From positions 1 to 13,878 of the forward strand of contig JBJXFK010000019.1 of NCBI GenBank assembly GCA_046155505.1: 13,878 nucleotides of DNA, in the 5' to 3' direction. The notes beneath the pieces were generated by a model. The model was not told where the DNA came from. It saw nothing but the letters and a program-made list of their open reading frames with translations, and ran no database searches. Source of the stretch: JBJXFK01 sp046155505 (GTDB lineage: Bacteria; Planctomycetota; Phycisphaerae; UBA1845; Fen-1342). Of this stretch, positions 1 through 6,363 are shown piece after piece. Position 1 is the stretch's first letter, and each line of letters begins with the position of its first letter. Position numbers and translations under genes: made by a program.

Positions 1-231
1 CGCGTCCTGGGCAACGGCTAACACCGTGTCCGGAGAATGTGCTCGCAGATAGCCGAAGCTAGGCAAGGCTTCGGCACAAGACCTCCGCTCGCGGTCGCTC
101 GGCTGCAAAGACCCCAAAACGAGCCGCACTGTGTTGTGAATCCGCGCAAGCGGATTCTCGGCGGCGCCAAGCCGAATTGTCGCAAGGCAAGTCGGCCAAA
201 GCGCCGGCGGGTTCGATTCCCGCCACCTCCA
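1..231 (+). ncRNA. ssrA: tmRNA, 3' portion (5' end outside window)
   Basis: tmRNA rescues stalled ribosomes by acting as both tRNA and mRNA. The 3' end is tRNA-like: a 5-bp T-stem (207-211 with 219-223) closes a TTCGATT loop (212-218), followed by acceptor strand CACCTCC (224-230) and discriminator A231. No CCA is encoded; TAG follows. The matching 5' acceptor strand (GGAGGTG or GGGGGTG) is absent from the 100 bases upstream, so this is not an ordinary tRNA. The body is highly structured: stem 52-59/68-75 (8 bp), stem 138-145/150-157 (8 bp with a GCAA loop), and a short stem 14-17/24-27 enclosing a TAA at 19-21, which resembles tmRNA helix P5 around the tag stop codon. The length fits the part of tmRNA downstream of the tag. 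Weak point: the codons before that TAA would read V-L-G-N-G, not the usual L-A-A ending, so either the frame or the assignment could be wrong. Confidence 0.6.
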
Positions 232-474
232 TAGCCCCACTGCGCGCCCACATTTTCGCAACAAAAGCGCCCGCGCCCCAGCGCCCATCCGCGGCGGGTG
301 GCATGTCTTCGCTGTACCCCGCGTAAACATGCTCTTGCACTCGGCAGTCGGACGAATTCACGCCCGCGCGAAGGACCGCGAGAGCACTGGCACTCGCCAA
401 GGCCCGGAGCTTCAGGCGCGTGCCATAGCGAAAACGTGGCGGATGCCGACCCGACGTAGCGCGTGCCGGGCGAG

Positions 475-480
475 TACACT
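475..480 (+). promoter_or_regulatory. possible -10 box before the aspartic protease
   Basis: TACACT matches TATAAT at 4 of 6 positions and lies 17 bases before the ATG at 498. No convincing -35 box is visible. The same arrangement (TA-x-A-x-T box, short leader, purine-rich RBS) occurs before both Uma2 genes, which is the main reason to list it. If the start at 588 is used, the leader would be about 100 bases. Confidence 0.25.
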
Positions 481-497
481 TTCATGCAGGTGAAACG

Positions 498-992
498 ATG
501 GTCGCCAAATCGAAATCGACCGCTCGCCGCGCTACGGCGGGTAATGCCGAGCAGGGTGGGCGCGCCCGAAAGAAAGGCACCGCGAAAATGGGAACGTTTT
601 ACGTCGAGTGCGAAATCAGCAGCCACCTCGATCGGGCAAAGGTCGTTCGTATCGACAAGGTGCTGGTCGATACGGGCAGCGAATACACCTGGGTCGCTGA
701 AGACGTATTGCGCCGCCTCGGCATCGCCGCGGAGAAAAAAGACTTGGTCTTCCAGATGGCGAATGGCCAGACCATCACGCGGCGGGTCGGTTTTGCCGTG
801 ATTCGCGCCGCCGGCGTGCACACGACCGACGAAGTCGTGTTCGCTCAGCCGGGCGATCTTCAGCTCCTCGGCGCTCGGACGTTGGAGGGGCTCAATCTTC
901 GCGTCGATTCGCGCGCCAAGAAATTGGTCGCCGGCGGACCACTTCCTGCGGCGAACGCCGTGAAGCTTGAGCGAGACGAGTCGCGCGGTTGA
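498..992 (+). CDS. retropepsin-like (clan AA) aspartic protease
   Basis: Predicted small soluble aspartic protease of the retroviral-type fold, 164 aa. The catalytic motif V-D-T-G-S is at residues 57-61 (D58), after strand-forming sequence V-R-I-D-K-V-L. The second family signature, L-L-G-A-R-T-L-E-G-L, is near residues 124-133, followed by L-R-V-D and a short tail. Each chain carries only one DTG, so by family knowledge the active enzyme should be a homodimer. The substrate is unknown. The ATG at 498 has AGGTG 6-10 bases upstream. The first 30 residues are basic and low in complexity, and a second in-frame ATG (M31, base 588) with AGAAAGG ten bases upstream begins M-G-T-F-Y-V-E, a natural start for this fold. 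The true protein may therefore be about 134 aa. It stands alone on the plus strand, with a TACACT box at 475 as a possible -10 element. Confidence 0.8.
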   Translation: MVAKSKSTARRATAGNAEQGGRARKKGTAKMGTFYVECEISSHLDRAKVVRIDKVLVDTGSEYTWVAEDVLRRLGIAAEKKDLVFQMANGQTITRRVGFAVIRAAGVHTTDEVVFAQPGDLQLLGARTLEGLNLRVDSRAKKLVAGGPLPAANAVKLERDESRG

Positions 993-1002
993 TTTGACAC
1001 CT

Positions 1003-1073
1003 GTAGGGTTGGCCATCGCCCACCATTGGTAGCCGTGCCAAAGAGCATGCCGACGCGAACGGCCGTCGGCATG
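1003..1073. repeat. composite palindromic element (GTAGGGT..GCCCACC copy 1 plus GCATGCCGACG stem)
   Basis: Bases 1003-1027 (GTAGGGTTGGCC-ATCG-CCCACCATT) closely match 13833-13856 at the other end of the window, differing by one substitution and one extra base. The unit is itself an imperfect palindrome. Eighteen bases further on is a perfect 10-bp inverted repeat, CATGCCGACG (1046-1055) with CGTCGGCATG (1064-1073), around an 8-base loop. The element begins 10 bases after the protease stop codon and could end its transcript, although no T-run follows. Confidence 0.55.
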
Positions 1074-1115
1074 GTACCCGAGACGGAGCGCTGCCGTGGG
1101 CTACGGCGCTCCCCC

Positions 1116-1144
1116 AAAAAAAGAAACAGCGGGGGGCCGCTGTT
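1116..1144 (-). terminator. intrinsic terminator reading on the minus strand, no visible gene upstream
   Basis: Read on the minus strand, a perfect 8-bp stem (1144-1137 with 1132-1125) closes a CCCC loop and is followed within two bases by seven T residues (the A-run at 1122-1116). This is a standard rho-independent terminator shape. The only convincing gene in the next 1 kb on that side (1284-2072) is on the opposite strand, so the transcript it would end is unknown. On the plus strand it is only a hairpin. Confidence 0.5.
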
Positions 1145-1271
1145 CTCCATTTCACGGCGAGTCATCGGTGCATTTTGAATACCCGCCGAACCTCGATCGT
1201 CCAACTCCCCGAACGCCGCATGGCCTGACTTGCGACCGCTTGTTGCGGGGCACGCGGGCCCGCGGCGACTC

Positions 1272-1276
1272 GAGGA
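1272..1276 (+). promoter_or_regulatory. ribosome binding site fixing the start at 1284
   Basis: GAGGA ends 7 bases before the ATG at 1284. It supports this start over the ATG at 1230, which would put 18 charged residues before the signal peptide. Confidence 0.65.
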
Positions 1277-1283
1277 ACGACAC

Positions 1284-2072
1284 ATGTTTCGCTGCGGGCT
1301 ATGGAAGCGGCTCTCGATCGGAGTCCTGGGCGGAATGCTGGCGGGCACGGCCGCTGCCGGCGACGAGCACCTGACGCGGGCCGAGGCGGATATCGAACAG
1401 CTCGACGCGCGCCTGACGCACGACGCCGGCTCGTGGCGGCTGAATGTGCGATATGAAGTGGACATCGAGCACGCGCATCACGGCGAGCCGTTCACGCTCG
1501 TGTTGCAACTGCGCGAGGACGGACGATTGGTGGAGGATGCGACGGGCGAGCCGCTGACGATCGGCGTGCCGCTCGATCAGCCGGTGCGCTGCGATGACAA
1601 CGACTGCACGTTCGAGGACGTGACCGAGTTTGAGCTGCCGCGCTACGCGGTGAGCGATCCGGAAGACATCGAGCTGACGGCGCTGGTTACGCCGGAAGGC
1701 GAGAACACGGTGCTCGACGACGAGACGACCGACGTCGAGCTGGTCGAGGATTGCCCGCCGCAGCCGACGGTGATTCGCACCGAGCGTTCGACGGTGCTCG
1801 ATTATGAGCACATCGAAGCGGCCCCGCGCGTGATCGTCGAGCGGCGTTCGCCGACGGTAATCGTGCGAGAGCGTCCGCGTCCAATAGTGATCGAGCGACC
1901 GAGGCCGATTGTGATTCGTGAGCCGCGACCGATCGTCATTCGCGAATCGCGCGGCACGATCGTCAATCGCCGCGGCTCGTGCGAGCTTCGCGGTGCGTGC
2001 GGCGATCCGCGCCGCGTGCCGATCCGCGATCACAAGGGCGGCGTAAGGGTGAATGTCGGAGTGAATTGGTGA
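1284..2072 (+). CDS. secreted protein of unknown function with eight-residue repeats
   Basis: The family is not recognised. The 262-aa product has a clear signal peptide: M-F-R-C-G-L-W-K-R-L, a hydrophobic core (about 11-24), then a likely cleavage after A-A-A near residue 25. Residues 27-155 are acidic, mostly alternating hydrophobic and polar, and look like beta strands (for example W51-R-L-N-V-R-Y-E-V-D and F70-T-L-V-L-Q-L). The C-terminal third is strongly basic. Residues 189-228 form five consecutive eight-residue units of the pattern x-P-R-P-I-V-I-R (first and last degenerate). The codons of the units differ while the residues are kept, suggesting selection on the protein. Cysteines at 103/108 and 233/239 could form small disulfide loops outside the cytoplasm. 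The acidic-to-basic charge split might favour self-association or binding to anionic surface polymer, but that is speculation. Start chosen for the RBS at 1272 and the signal peptide. Confidence 0.7.
   Translation: MFRCGLWKRLSIGVLGGMLAGTAAAGDEHLTRAEADIEQLDARLTHDAGSWRLNVRYEVDIEHAHHGEPFTLVLQLREDGRLVEDATGEPLTIGVPLDQPVRCDDNDCTFEDVTEFELPRYAVSDPEDIELTALVTPEGENTVLDDETTDVELVEDCPPQPTVIRTERSTVLDYEHIEAAPRVIVERRSPTVIVRERPRPIVIERPRPIVIREPRPIVIRESRGTIVNRRGSCELRGACGDPRRVPIRDHKGGVRVNVGVNW
1848..1967 (+). repeat. five 24-bp in-frame repeats encoding x-P-R-P-I-V-I-R units
   Basis: Five consecutive 24-base units encode SPTVIVRE, RPRPIVIE, RPRPIVIR, EPRPIVIR and ESRGTIVN. Third-position differences are common between units, so the array is old or constrained at the protein level. 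It lies in the C-terminal part of the secreted protein. Confidence 0.75.
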
Positions 2073-2154
2073 GTTCAGAGTAGCAAATAGCGAGTAGCGA
2101 GTGAAGAGCGCGCTGAACATCTTCACTCGATACTCGCAACTCGATCCTCGCTAC
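2071..2154. repeat. heptamer-repeat hairpin A (GAGTAGC type), between convergent genes
   Basis: Consecutive 7-base units run from the stop codon of the secreted protein: GAGTTCA (2071), GAGTAGC (2078), AAATAGC, GAGTAGC (2092), GAGTGAA. After a short spacer the reverse-complement array follows (CACTCGA, TACTCGC, AACTCGA, TCCTCGC). The best stem is 2090-2107 with 2120-2137, 18 positions with one mismatch and a 12-base loop. It sits between the converging ends of the secreted-protein gene and recJ, so it could act as a terminator in both directions, though there is no T-run. Confidence 0.7.
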
Positions 2155-2164
2155 TTCGCCTTGC

Positions 2165-3961
2165 TCATGCTTCCCGCCAATCGACCAGCTTCAGCTCGAC
2201 CTTCTTGCGGCCTTGCCATTCGTTGATCACGGGTTCGAACGCGATTTTCATGCGCGGATGGTCGGCGATCAGGTCGCGTTCCGCGCCGCGATTGAACGCG
2301 ACGACCGTGCGAATCGCGCCGTTGCCGCCGCTGCCCGCTCGCACGGCGAAGCGCAGGTGCTGACCGGTGTTGCCGATCACGCGCGGCTCTTCGATGAGTT
2401 CGACGACGCCGGTCGAGAGGCGCGGGCGGGCGTTTCCCATGCCGAACGGTGCCATCTTTTGAATCGCCTCGACGGTCTCGCCCGCGAGCCGGCCGATGTC
2501 CACTTCATCATCGATGTTGAGTCGCGGCTTCAGATCGGCCGGGGTCAGCCGATTCGCCGCTTCGACCATGAATGCGTTTGTGAACGCGTCGATCGCGTCG
2601 GTGCGGACCTTCACGCCGGCGGCCATCGCGTGCCCGCCGTGACTGACAAGGTGCGTGCCGCAGGCGGCGAGCACTTCGTGCAGCGGGAAGTTTCGCACGC
2701 TGCGGCCCGAGCCTTGGCCAAGTTCGCCGTCGTGCGAGATGAGCACAGTCGGGCGGCCGAATCGATCGACGAGCCGCGATGCGACAATGCCGATCACGCC
2801 CGCGTGCCACTCGCGGCTTGCGAGCACGATGCCGCGGCAACTGTCGCGATGCATGCCCAGTTCGACAACCATCGCCTCGGCGCTGGCGACGATGTCTTTC
2901 TCGATGCCTTGTCGCTCGCGATTCAGTTCGTCAAGTTTTGTCGCGATCTCGTGCGCCCGCACTTCGTCGGCGTGCGTGAAAAGCTCGACCGCTTCGATCG
3001 CGTGGCCCATGCGTCCGACGGCGTTGAGCCGCGGCGCGAGCATGAAGCCCACATCGTAGTCGTCGAATTTTGTGCTGCGATTGGCGCTGCCGCTCTTGTG
3101 CGAGAGGCCGGACACTTCGATGAGGGCTTGCAGGCCGGCGTTCTTGGTATCGTGAAGTTGCCGCAGGCCGAAGCTGGCGATCACGCGGTTTTCGCCGACC
3201 AGCGGCACGATGTCGGCGATTAGGCCCAGCGCTGCGAACGCGGTCGCATCAAGCAGGTACTCGCGCAACTGCGGCGTGACGCGCTGCGATTGCGAGAGAA
3301 TCTGTGCGAGTGCCCAGGCAATTTTGTGCGCCACGCCCGCGCCGGAAAGATTGGGGTTTGGGCACTTTTCCGCCAGCGCGGTCGGATGAACGAGCAGCGC
3401 CGCGTCGGGCAGCTTCGATTTCGGCTCGTGATGGTCGGTGATGATCAGCTCAACGCCGCGCCGCTTGGCCACTTCGGCTTCGGCGACGGCGGTGATGCCG
3501 CAATCGACGGTGATGATCAGCTGCGCCCCGTCGTTGGCGAGTTGCTCGATCGCGTCGGCGCTCAAGCCATAGCCCTCTTCGAGGCGGCGGGGAATGTAGT
3601 AATCGACGGTTGCGCCAGCGAGGCGCAGGCCGTGCCAGAGAATCGCGGTCGCGGTGACGCCGTCAACGTCGTAGTCTCCGTAGATGACGATGCGTTTGCC
3701 GGTCTTGGCTGCGTCGGCGAGGCGGCGGGCGGCCTCGACTGCGCCAGGCAGCGACTCCGGCGGCAAGAGTGATCGAAACTCGGGCGCGAGGAACTGGCGC
3801 ACGTCGGTTGCGGTCGTGACGCCGCGATTGAGCAGGATTTGAGCCAGCAGCGGATCGATCCGCGCTTCATTGGCGAGCCGCACGCGGTCGGGGTGGTGCG
3901 GCGCGATGACCCAGTGTCGATCAACGCGGGGCGGGACTGAAGTGGCGGGTCGCGGAGTCAT
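2165..3961 (-). CDS. recJ: single-stranded-DNA-specific exonuclease RecJ
   Basis: RecJ degrades single-stranded DNA 5' to 3' in the cytoplasm during recombination (RecF-type) and mismatch and base-excision repair, using two metal ions. The 598-aa length is close to that of E. coli RecJ (577). DHH-family motifs are in order: Y-G-D-Y-D-V-D-G (94-101), T-V-D-C-G (151-155), T-D-H-H-E-P (175-180), L-S-G-A-G-V-A (205-211), L-A-P-R-L-N-A-V-G-R-M-G (308-319). The DHHA1 part follows with G-S-G-R-S (417-421) and H-G-G-H-A-M-A-A-G (441-449). P-F-G-M-G-N (505-510) leads into the C-terminal OB-like domain ending K-K-V-E-L-K-L-V-D-W. All the metal-binding Asp and His residues of these motifs are present, so it should be active. 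The ATG has no clear RBS. It lies 68 bases after the stop of the gene at 4030-4659 on the same strand and may be cotranscribed with it. Confidence 0.95.
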   Translation of the reverse strand: MTPRPATSVPPRVDRHWVIAPHHPDRVRLANEARIDPLLAQILLNRGVTTATDVRQFLAPEFRSLLPPESLPGAVEAARRLADAAKTGKRIVIYGDYDVDGVTATAILWHGLRLAGATVDYYIPRRLEEGYGLSADAIEQLANDGAQLIITVDCGITAVAEAEVAKRRGVELIITDHHEPKSKLPDAALLVHPTALAEKCPNPNLSGAGVAHKIAWALAQILSQSQRVTPQLREYLLDATAFAALGLIADIVPLVGENRVIASFGLRQLHDTKNAGLQALIEVSGLSHKSGSANRSTKFDDYDVGFMLAPRLNAVGRMGHAIEAVELFTHADEVRAHEIATKLDELNRERQGIEKDIVASAEAMVVELGMHRDSCRGIVLASREWHAGVIGIVASRLVDRFGRPTVLISHDGELGQGSGRSVRNFPLHEVLAACGTHLVSHGGHAMAAGVKVRTDAIDAFTNAFMVEAANRLTPADLKPRLNIDDEVDIGRLAGETVEAIQKMAPFGMGNARPRLSTGVVELIEEPRVIGNTGQHLRFAVRAGSGGNGAIRTVVAFNRGAERDLIADHPRMKIAFEPVINEWQGRKKVELKLVDWREA

Positions 3962-4029
3962 TGCGGCAGAGCATCGACGCGCGGCTTGGCGGTGTCAACG
4001 TGTGGGGCGCGACGCTCCCCGTCTTTGCT

Positions 4030-4659
4030 TTATGCCGCGGCGGTTGCGGTGCGCTGCACTTCGTCGGCGAGGTGCTGGAGAATGCGGTTCCAGCGCTGGC
4101 AGAGGCCGGGCATTTCGTATTCGAGCAAGTCGGCGATGAGCACGTTGTCGCGGGCCTCGACCGCGTCGCGCAGCGAGCGCAGCGTTTCGGCGACTTTGCC
4201 GAGCAGCACGATGAGCGTCTCGCCGTCGTGCAGCTCGTGTGTCAAATCGCGATGCAGCAGCGTGCCGGCCTGGCCGAGTGTTTGTTGGCAGGTGTTCCAG
4301 ACCGACAGCAGCGACGTGAGGCCGCCGGTCGCGGCGGTGAAGCGGCCGGATTGAAAATCGGTCGCGACCTCGCTCATGGCCTCGGCGGCGAGTTCGAGAC
4401 GATCGGCGGCTTCCCGCAACGCGGAAGCGGCGATCTCGCGGGCTGCGGCGCATTCCAGGTCGACCTGCACATCGTTTGATACTTCGGCGGAAAGTTGGCG
4501 GTTGAGCTCTTCGCCGACGAGTTCGCGGCCATTGATCGTGACGGCGACGATGATCTGCTCGTCGCTCAGCCCGGCCCGCGCGCGGGCGACGAGCGCTTCG
4601 AGCGTGCCGCGAAACGTCGTCAATTGTTCCAGCTTGCGCCCATCGAGCGTCACGATCAT
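4030..4659 (-). CDS. unrecognised, conserved-looking protein upstream of recJ
   Basis: A 209-aa, acidic, soluble protein with no signal peptide or membrane segment. No established function is recognised. Two parts are visible. Residues 1-75 look like a small alpha/beta domain (M-I-V-T-L-D-G-R-K-L, later I-I-V-A-V-T-I-N-G-R-E-L, then D-V-Q-V-D-L-E). Residues 76-205 are strongly helical and Ala/Leu/Glu-rich, with a conserved-looking segment I-A-D-L-L-E-Y-E-M-P-G-L-C-Q-R-W near 175-190. This two-part pattern, with a D-L-L-E-Y-E-x-x-P and a following W, recalls uncharacterised planctomycete proteins; that is from memory and not checked. Start: ATG with GAGGAGC (4672-4666 on the minus strand) ending 6 bases upstream. 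A possible adaptor or chaperone-like role is a guess from shape alone. The downstream neighbour is recJ, 68 bases away. Confidence 0.75.
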   Translation of the reverse strand: MIVTLDGRKLEQLTTFRGTLEALVARARAGLSDEQIIVAVTINGRELVGEELNRQLSAEVSNDVQVDLECAAAREIAASALREAADRLELAAEAMSEVATDFQSGRFTAATGGLTSLLSVWNTCQQTLGQAGTLLHRDLTHELHDGETLIVLLGKVAETLRSLRDAVEARDNVLIADLLEYEMPGLCQRWNRILQHLADEVQRTATAAA

Positions 4660-4807
4660 TGGGGTGCTCCTCAGCGCTTCCTATCGGCATATGGCGAGGT
4701 GCGATGCGGGGGTTTGGCGGGCACGGGCGATGACCGTCGCACAAATTGCGCGGTGGCATGTTCAGTCGAGCCTGACGCGGTCGCAGTTGCTGAAGCCGTG
4801 GAAAAGT

Positions 4808-4913
4808 CCGGCTAAAGCCGGCTGAAGTTGAGGGGGTGAGTAGTCGATTCTGGTTCCCTCGCTTGCCGGCCAGCTAAAGCTGGGGGGCATGGACTGGTCG
4901 GCTGAAGCCGACC
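4808..4913. repeat. cluster of three GGCT(A/G)AAGCC mini-hairpins
   Basis: Three short palindromes share one core: CCGGCTAAAGCCGG (4808-4821), CCAGCTAAAGCTGG (4870-4883) and GGTCGGCTGAAGCCGACC (4896-4913). The first two have a five-base-pair stem around TAAA; the third has seven around TGAA. The second differs from the first by a compensating base-pair change, so the stem and loop are kept rather than the exact sequence. Partial copies (GCTGAAGCC near 4793, GGCTGAAG at 4820) lie beside them. This resembles a REP-like dispersed element. Confidence 0.6.
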
Positions 4914-5023
4914 GGAGCGCTCTGGAGAACCCGACCGAAGCGTCCTGTAAATTCCATCACGTCGCCGAGACCGCATCGATTGCCCCGCAATTTGTTTTGC
5001 CCGTTTGCGGCCCGCGATTTGCT

Positions 5024-5064
5024 TTGCCCGACGCGCAAGAAACGTGTATCTTCTTGCCGATAAT
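5024..5064 (+). promoter_or_regulatory. possible sigma-70-type promoter for the L,D-transpeptidase
   Basis: TTGCCC (5024-5029) and TATCTT (5047-5052) are 17 bases apart, each matching the -35/-10 consensus at 4 of 6 positions. A second -10-like box, GATAAT (5059-5064, 5 of 6), has no -35 at the right distance. Either would give a leader of roughly 35-50 bases before the RBS and ATG at 5108. Confidence 0.3.
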
Positions 5065-5093
5065 CACCAATAGGCTGCCATCACGCTGGTCAT

Positions 5094-5098
5094 GGAGG
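5094..5098 (+). promoter_or_regulatory. ribosome binding site fixing the start at 5108
   Basis: GGAGG lies 9 bases before the ATG at 5108. It decides against the longer reading from 4889, which would add 73 residues of non-conserved sequence before the membrane anchor. Confidence 0.7.
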
Positions 5099-5107
5099 AC
5101 CAAACGA

Positions 5108-6298
5108 ATGCAGCGGTTGCTTGCGAGTCAATCCGTGCGCTGGATCATCCCCATTGCAATTGTTTGTGTCGGCGGAGTCGCGGCTTGGGCCTGGATGTCG
5201 GGACTTCCGGTATCGAAGGCGGCGGCGGGCGATTCGACGCGCGGTACCGCGTCGGCGGTCGAGGCGATGCCGCCTACAGTGCATCCGCCCGTGGACAAGC
5301 GTGAGTTGCCGATGGTGCCGGTGGTGGTATTGGCGTCGGACGCCGAGCTGGCACCGAGCCCGGATGCGCTGGATGAGCACCCGGACGCGGACACGACGCG
5401 CGACGAAGTGCTGACGCCCGCCGGCCAAATGCTGCAACTGAAGCCGACGTCGAATCCGACCAGCGCGGCTACGTCGGCACCCGAACGGCGCGTCGAGCCG
5501 CCTACATCGCGGCCCGCGCCGTCGCCGACGAACCCGCCGAGCAGTGGAAGCGGTACGGAGCTTCGCCGTGCGGTGCAGAAGCTGCAGGCCGGGCAGTTGC
5601 TCGATGCGCGCGGCGAGCTGTCGCGATTGTTGTCAGTGAACCCCAACGGGCCGGACGCAATCGAGTTGCGAAAGCACTTGGCGAAGCTCGCCGAGGACAC
5701 GATTTTCGGCAAGAAAGAGATCGGCGACGACCCGCTGGTCGAGATGTACAAGGTCGCGCCGGGCGACAAGCTGATTCAAATCGGCAAGACCTATGGCGTG
5801 CCGTCAGATGTGTTGATGATGGTCAACGGCATCGCGAGCGCGAACAAGCTCGCCGCGGGACAGACGATCAAGGTGCTGAACGGCCCGTTCAACGCGGTGA
5901 TCAGCAAGTCGGCGTATCGGCTCGACTTGTACTTGCAGGATACGTATGTGCGCAGCTTCAACGTCGGCCTGGGCCAGGAGAACGGCACGCCAACGGGCAA
6001 GTGGAGGGTGACCGGTCGGCTGAAGAAGCCGACGTACTATCCGCCGCCATCGGCGAAGGAAAAGAAGATCATCAAGCCGGACGATCCGAGAAACCCGCTT
6101 GGCGGATTCTGGGTGGCGCTCGAGGGCGTCGAGGGCGAAGCGGTGGGCAAGAAGAGTTTCGGCATTCACGGCACGATCGAGCCGGAGTCGATTGGCAAAG
6201 ACGCGTCGATGGGCTGCGTGCGGATGCTGAACGAGGATGCGGAGTTCGTGTTCCGGGTGATGATGCCGGAACGGTCGATGGTGACGATCCTGCCGTGA
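5108..6298 (+). CDS. membrane-anchored L,D-transpeptidase (YkuD) with LysM domain
   Basis: Predicted cell-wall enzyme of 396 aa. L,D-transpeptidases form 3-3 peptidoglycan crosslinks or attach proteins to diaminopimelate via a catalytic cysteine, outside the cytoplasmic membrane. Domain order: positive N-terminus and one hydrophobic anchor (about 12-30); a long Pro/Ser/Thr/Ala linker (about 40-150); a short helical segment with a TPR-like look (150-200); LysM (214-257, Y-K-V-A-P-G-D ... G-Q-T-I-K-V-L), which binds glycan; then YkuD (about 260-396). The catalytic signature is intact: H354-G-T and S367-M-G-C370-V-R372. Start chosen for the GGAGG at 5094 and because it places the anchor at the N-terminus. 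The gene appears monocistronic; the next start follows 65 bases later with its own possible -10 box. The exact reaction cannot be told from sequence. Beta-lactams other than carbapenems usually act poorly on this family. Confidence 0.9.
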   Translation: MQRLLASQSVRWIIPIAIVCVGGVAAWAWMSGLPVSKAAAGDSTRGTASAVEAMPPTVHPPVDKRELPMVPVVVLASDAELAPSPDALDEHPDADTTRDEVLTPAGQMLQLKPTSNPTSAATSAPERRVEPPTSRPAPSPTNPPSSGSGTELRRAVQKLQAGQLLDARGELSRLLSVNPNGPDAIELRKHLAKLAEDTIFGKKEIGDDPLVEMYKVAPGDKLIQIGKTYGVPSDVLMMVNGIASANKLAAGQTIKVLNGPFNAVISKSAYRLDLYLQDTYVRSFNVGLGQENGTPTGKWRVTGRLKKPTYYPPPSAKEKKIIKPDDPRNPLGGFWVALEGVEGEAVGKKSFGIHGTIEPESIGKDASMGCVRMLNEDAEFVFRVMMPERSMVTILP

Positions 6299-6334
6299 CG
6301 TTGGATTTCGATCTGGATGGTGCCCTCTCGTTGG

Positions 6335-6340
6335 TATACT
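6335..6340 (+). promoter_or_regulatory. possible -10 box before the first Uma2 gene
   Basis: TATACT matches TATAAT at 5 of 6 positions, 23 bases before the ATG at 6364. No -35 box is apparent at 16-18 bases spacing. It would place the transcript start almost at the GGAGG (6347-6351), giving a very short leader. Confidence 0.35.
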
Positions 6341-6363
6341 GATGACGGAGGCCATCGCCGGAA

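Larger units (their letters stand above)
4660..5107. other. divergent intergenic region, 448 bases
   Basis: Separates the minus-strand gene starting at 4659 from the plus-strand L,D-transpeptidase starting at 5108. It holds three small GGCTRAAGCC-type hairpins (4808-4913) and possible promoter boxes (5024-5064). An open frame runs in from 4889, but it lacks an RBS and encodes no recognisable N-terminal feature until M at 5108. No other gene was seen. Confidence 0.6.

Noticed and set aside
138..231. Ordinary tRNA gene ending at 231
   Set aside because: The T-arm is good, but no 5' acceptor strand complementary to CACCTCC lies at tRNA distance, and no anticodon arm fits.
18..1016. 332-codon minus-strand open frame covering the RNA gene and the protease
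   Set aside because: It overlaps structured RNA and a gene with a clear DTG protease signature; its translation is Arg/Gly-rich and resembles nothing.
1299..2126. 275-codon minus-strand frame opposite the secreted-protein gene
   Set aside because: The plus frame has an RBS, signal peptide and protein-level repeat conservation. The minus frame is a His/Arg-rich shadow and gives no gene for the minus-strand terminator at 1116-1144.
2071..2154. CRISPR array
   Set aside because: Units are 7 bases with no spacers and form inverted arrays; no cas genes nearby.
4889..5107. Upstream extension of the L,D-transpeptidase frame by 73 codons
   Set aside because: No RBS at 4889, the start falls beside a repeat hairpin, and GGAGG at 5094 with the membrane anchor supports 5108.
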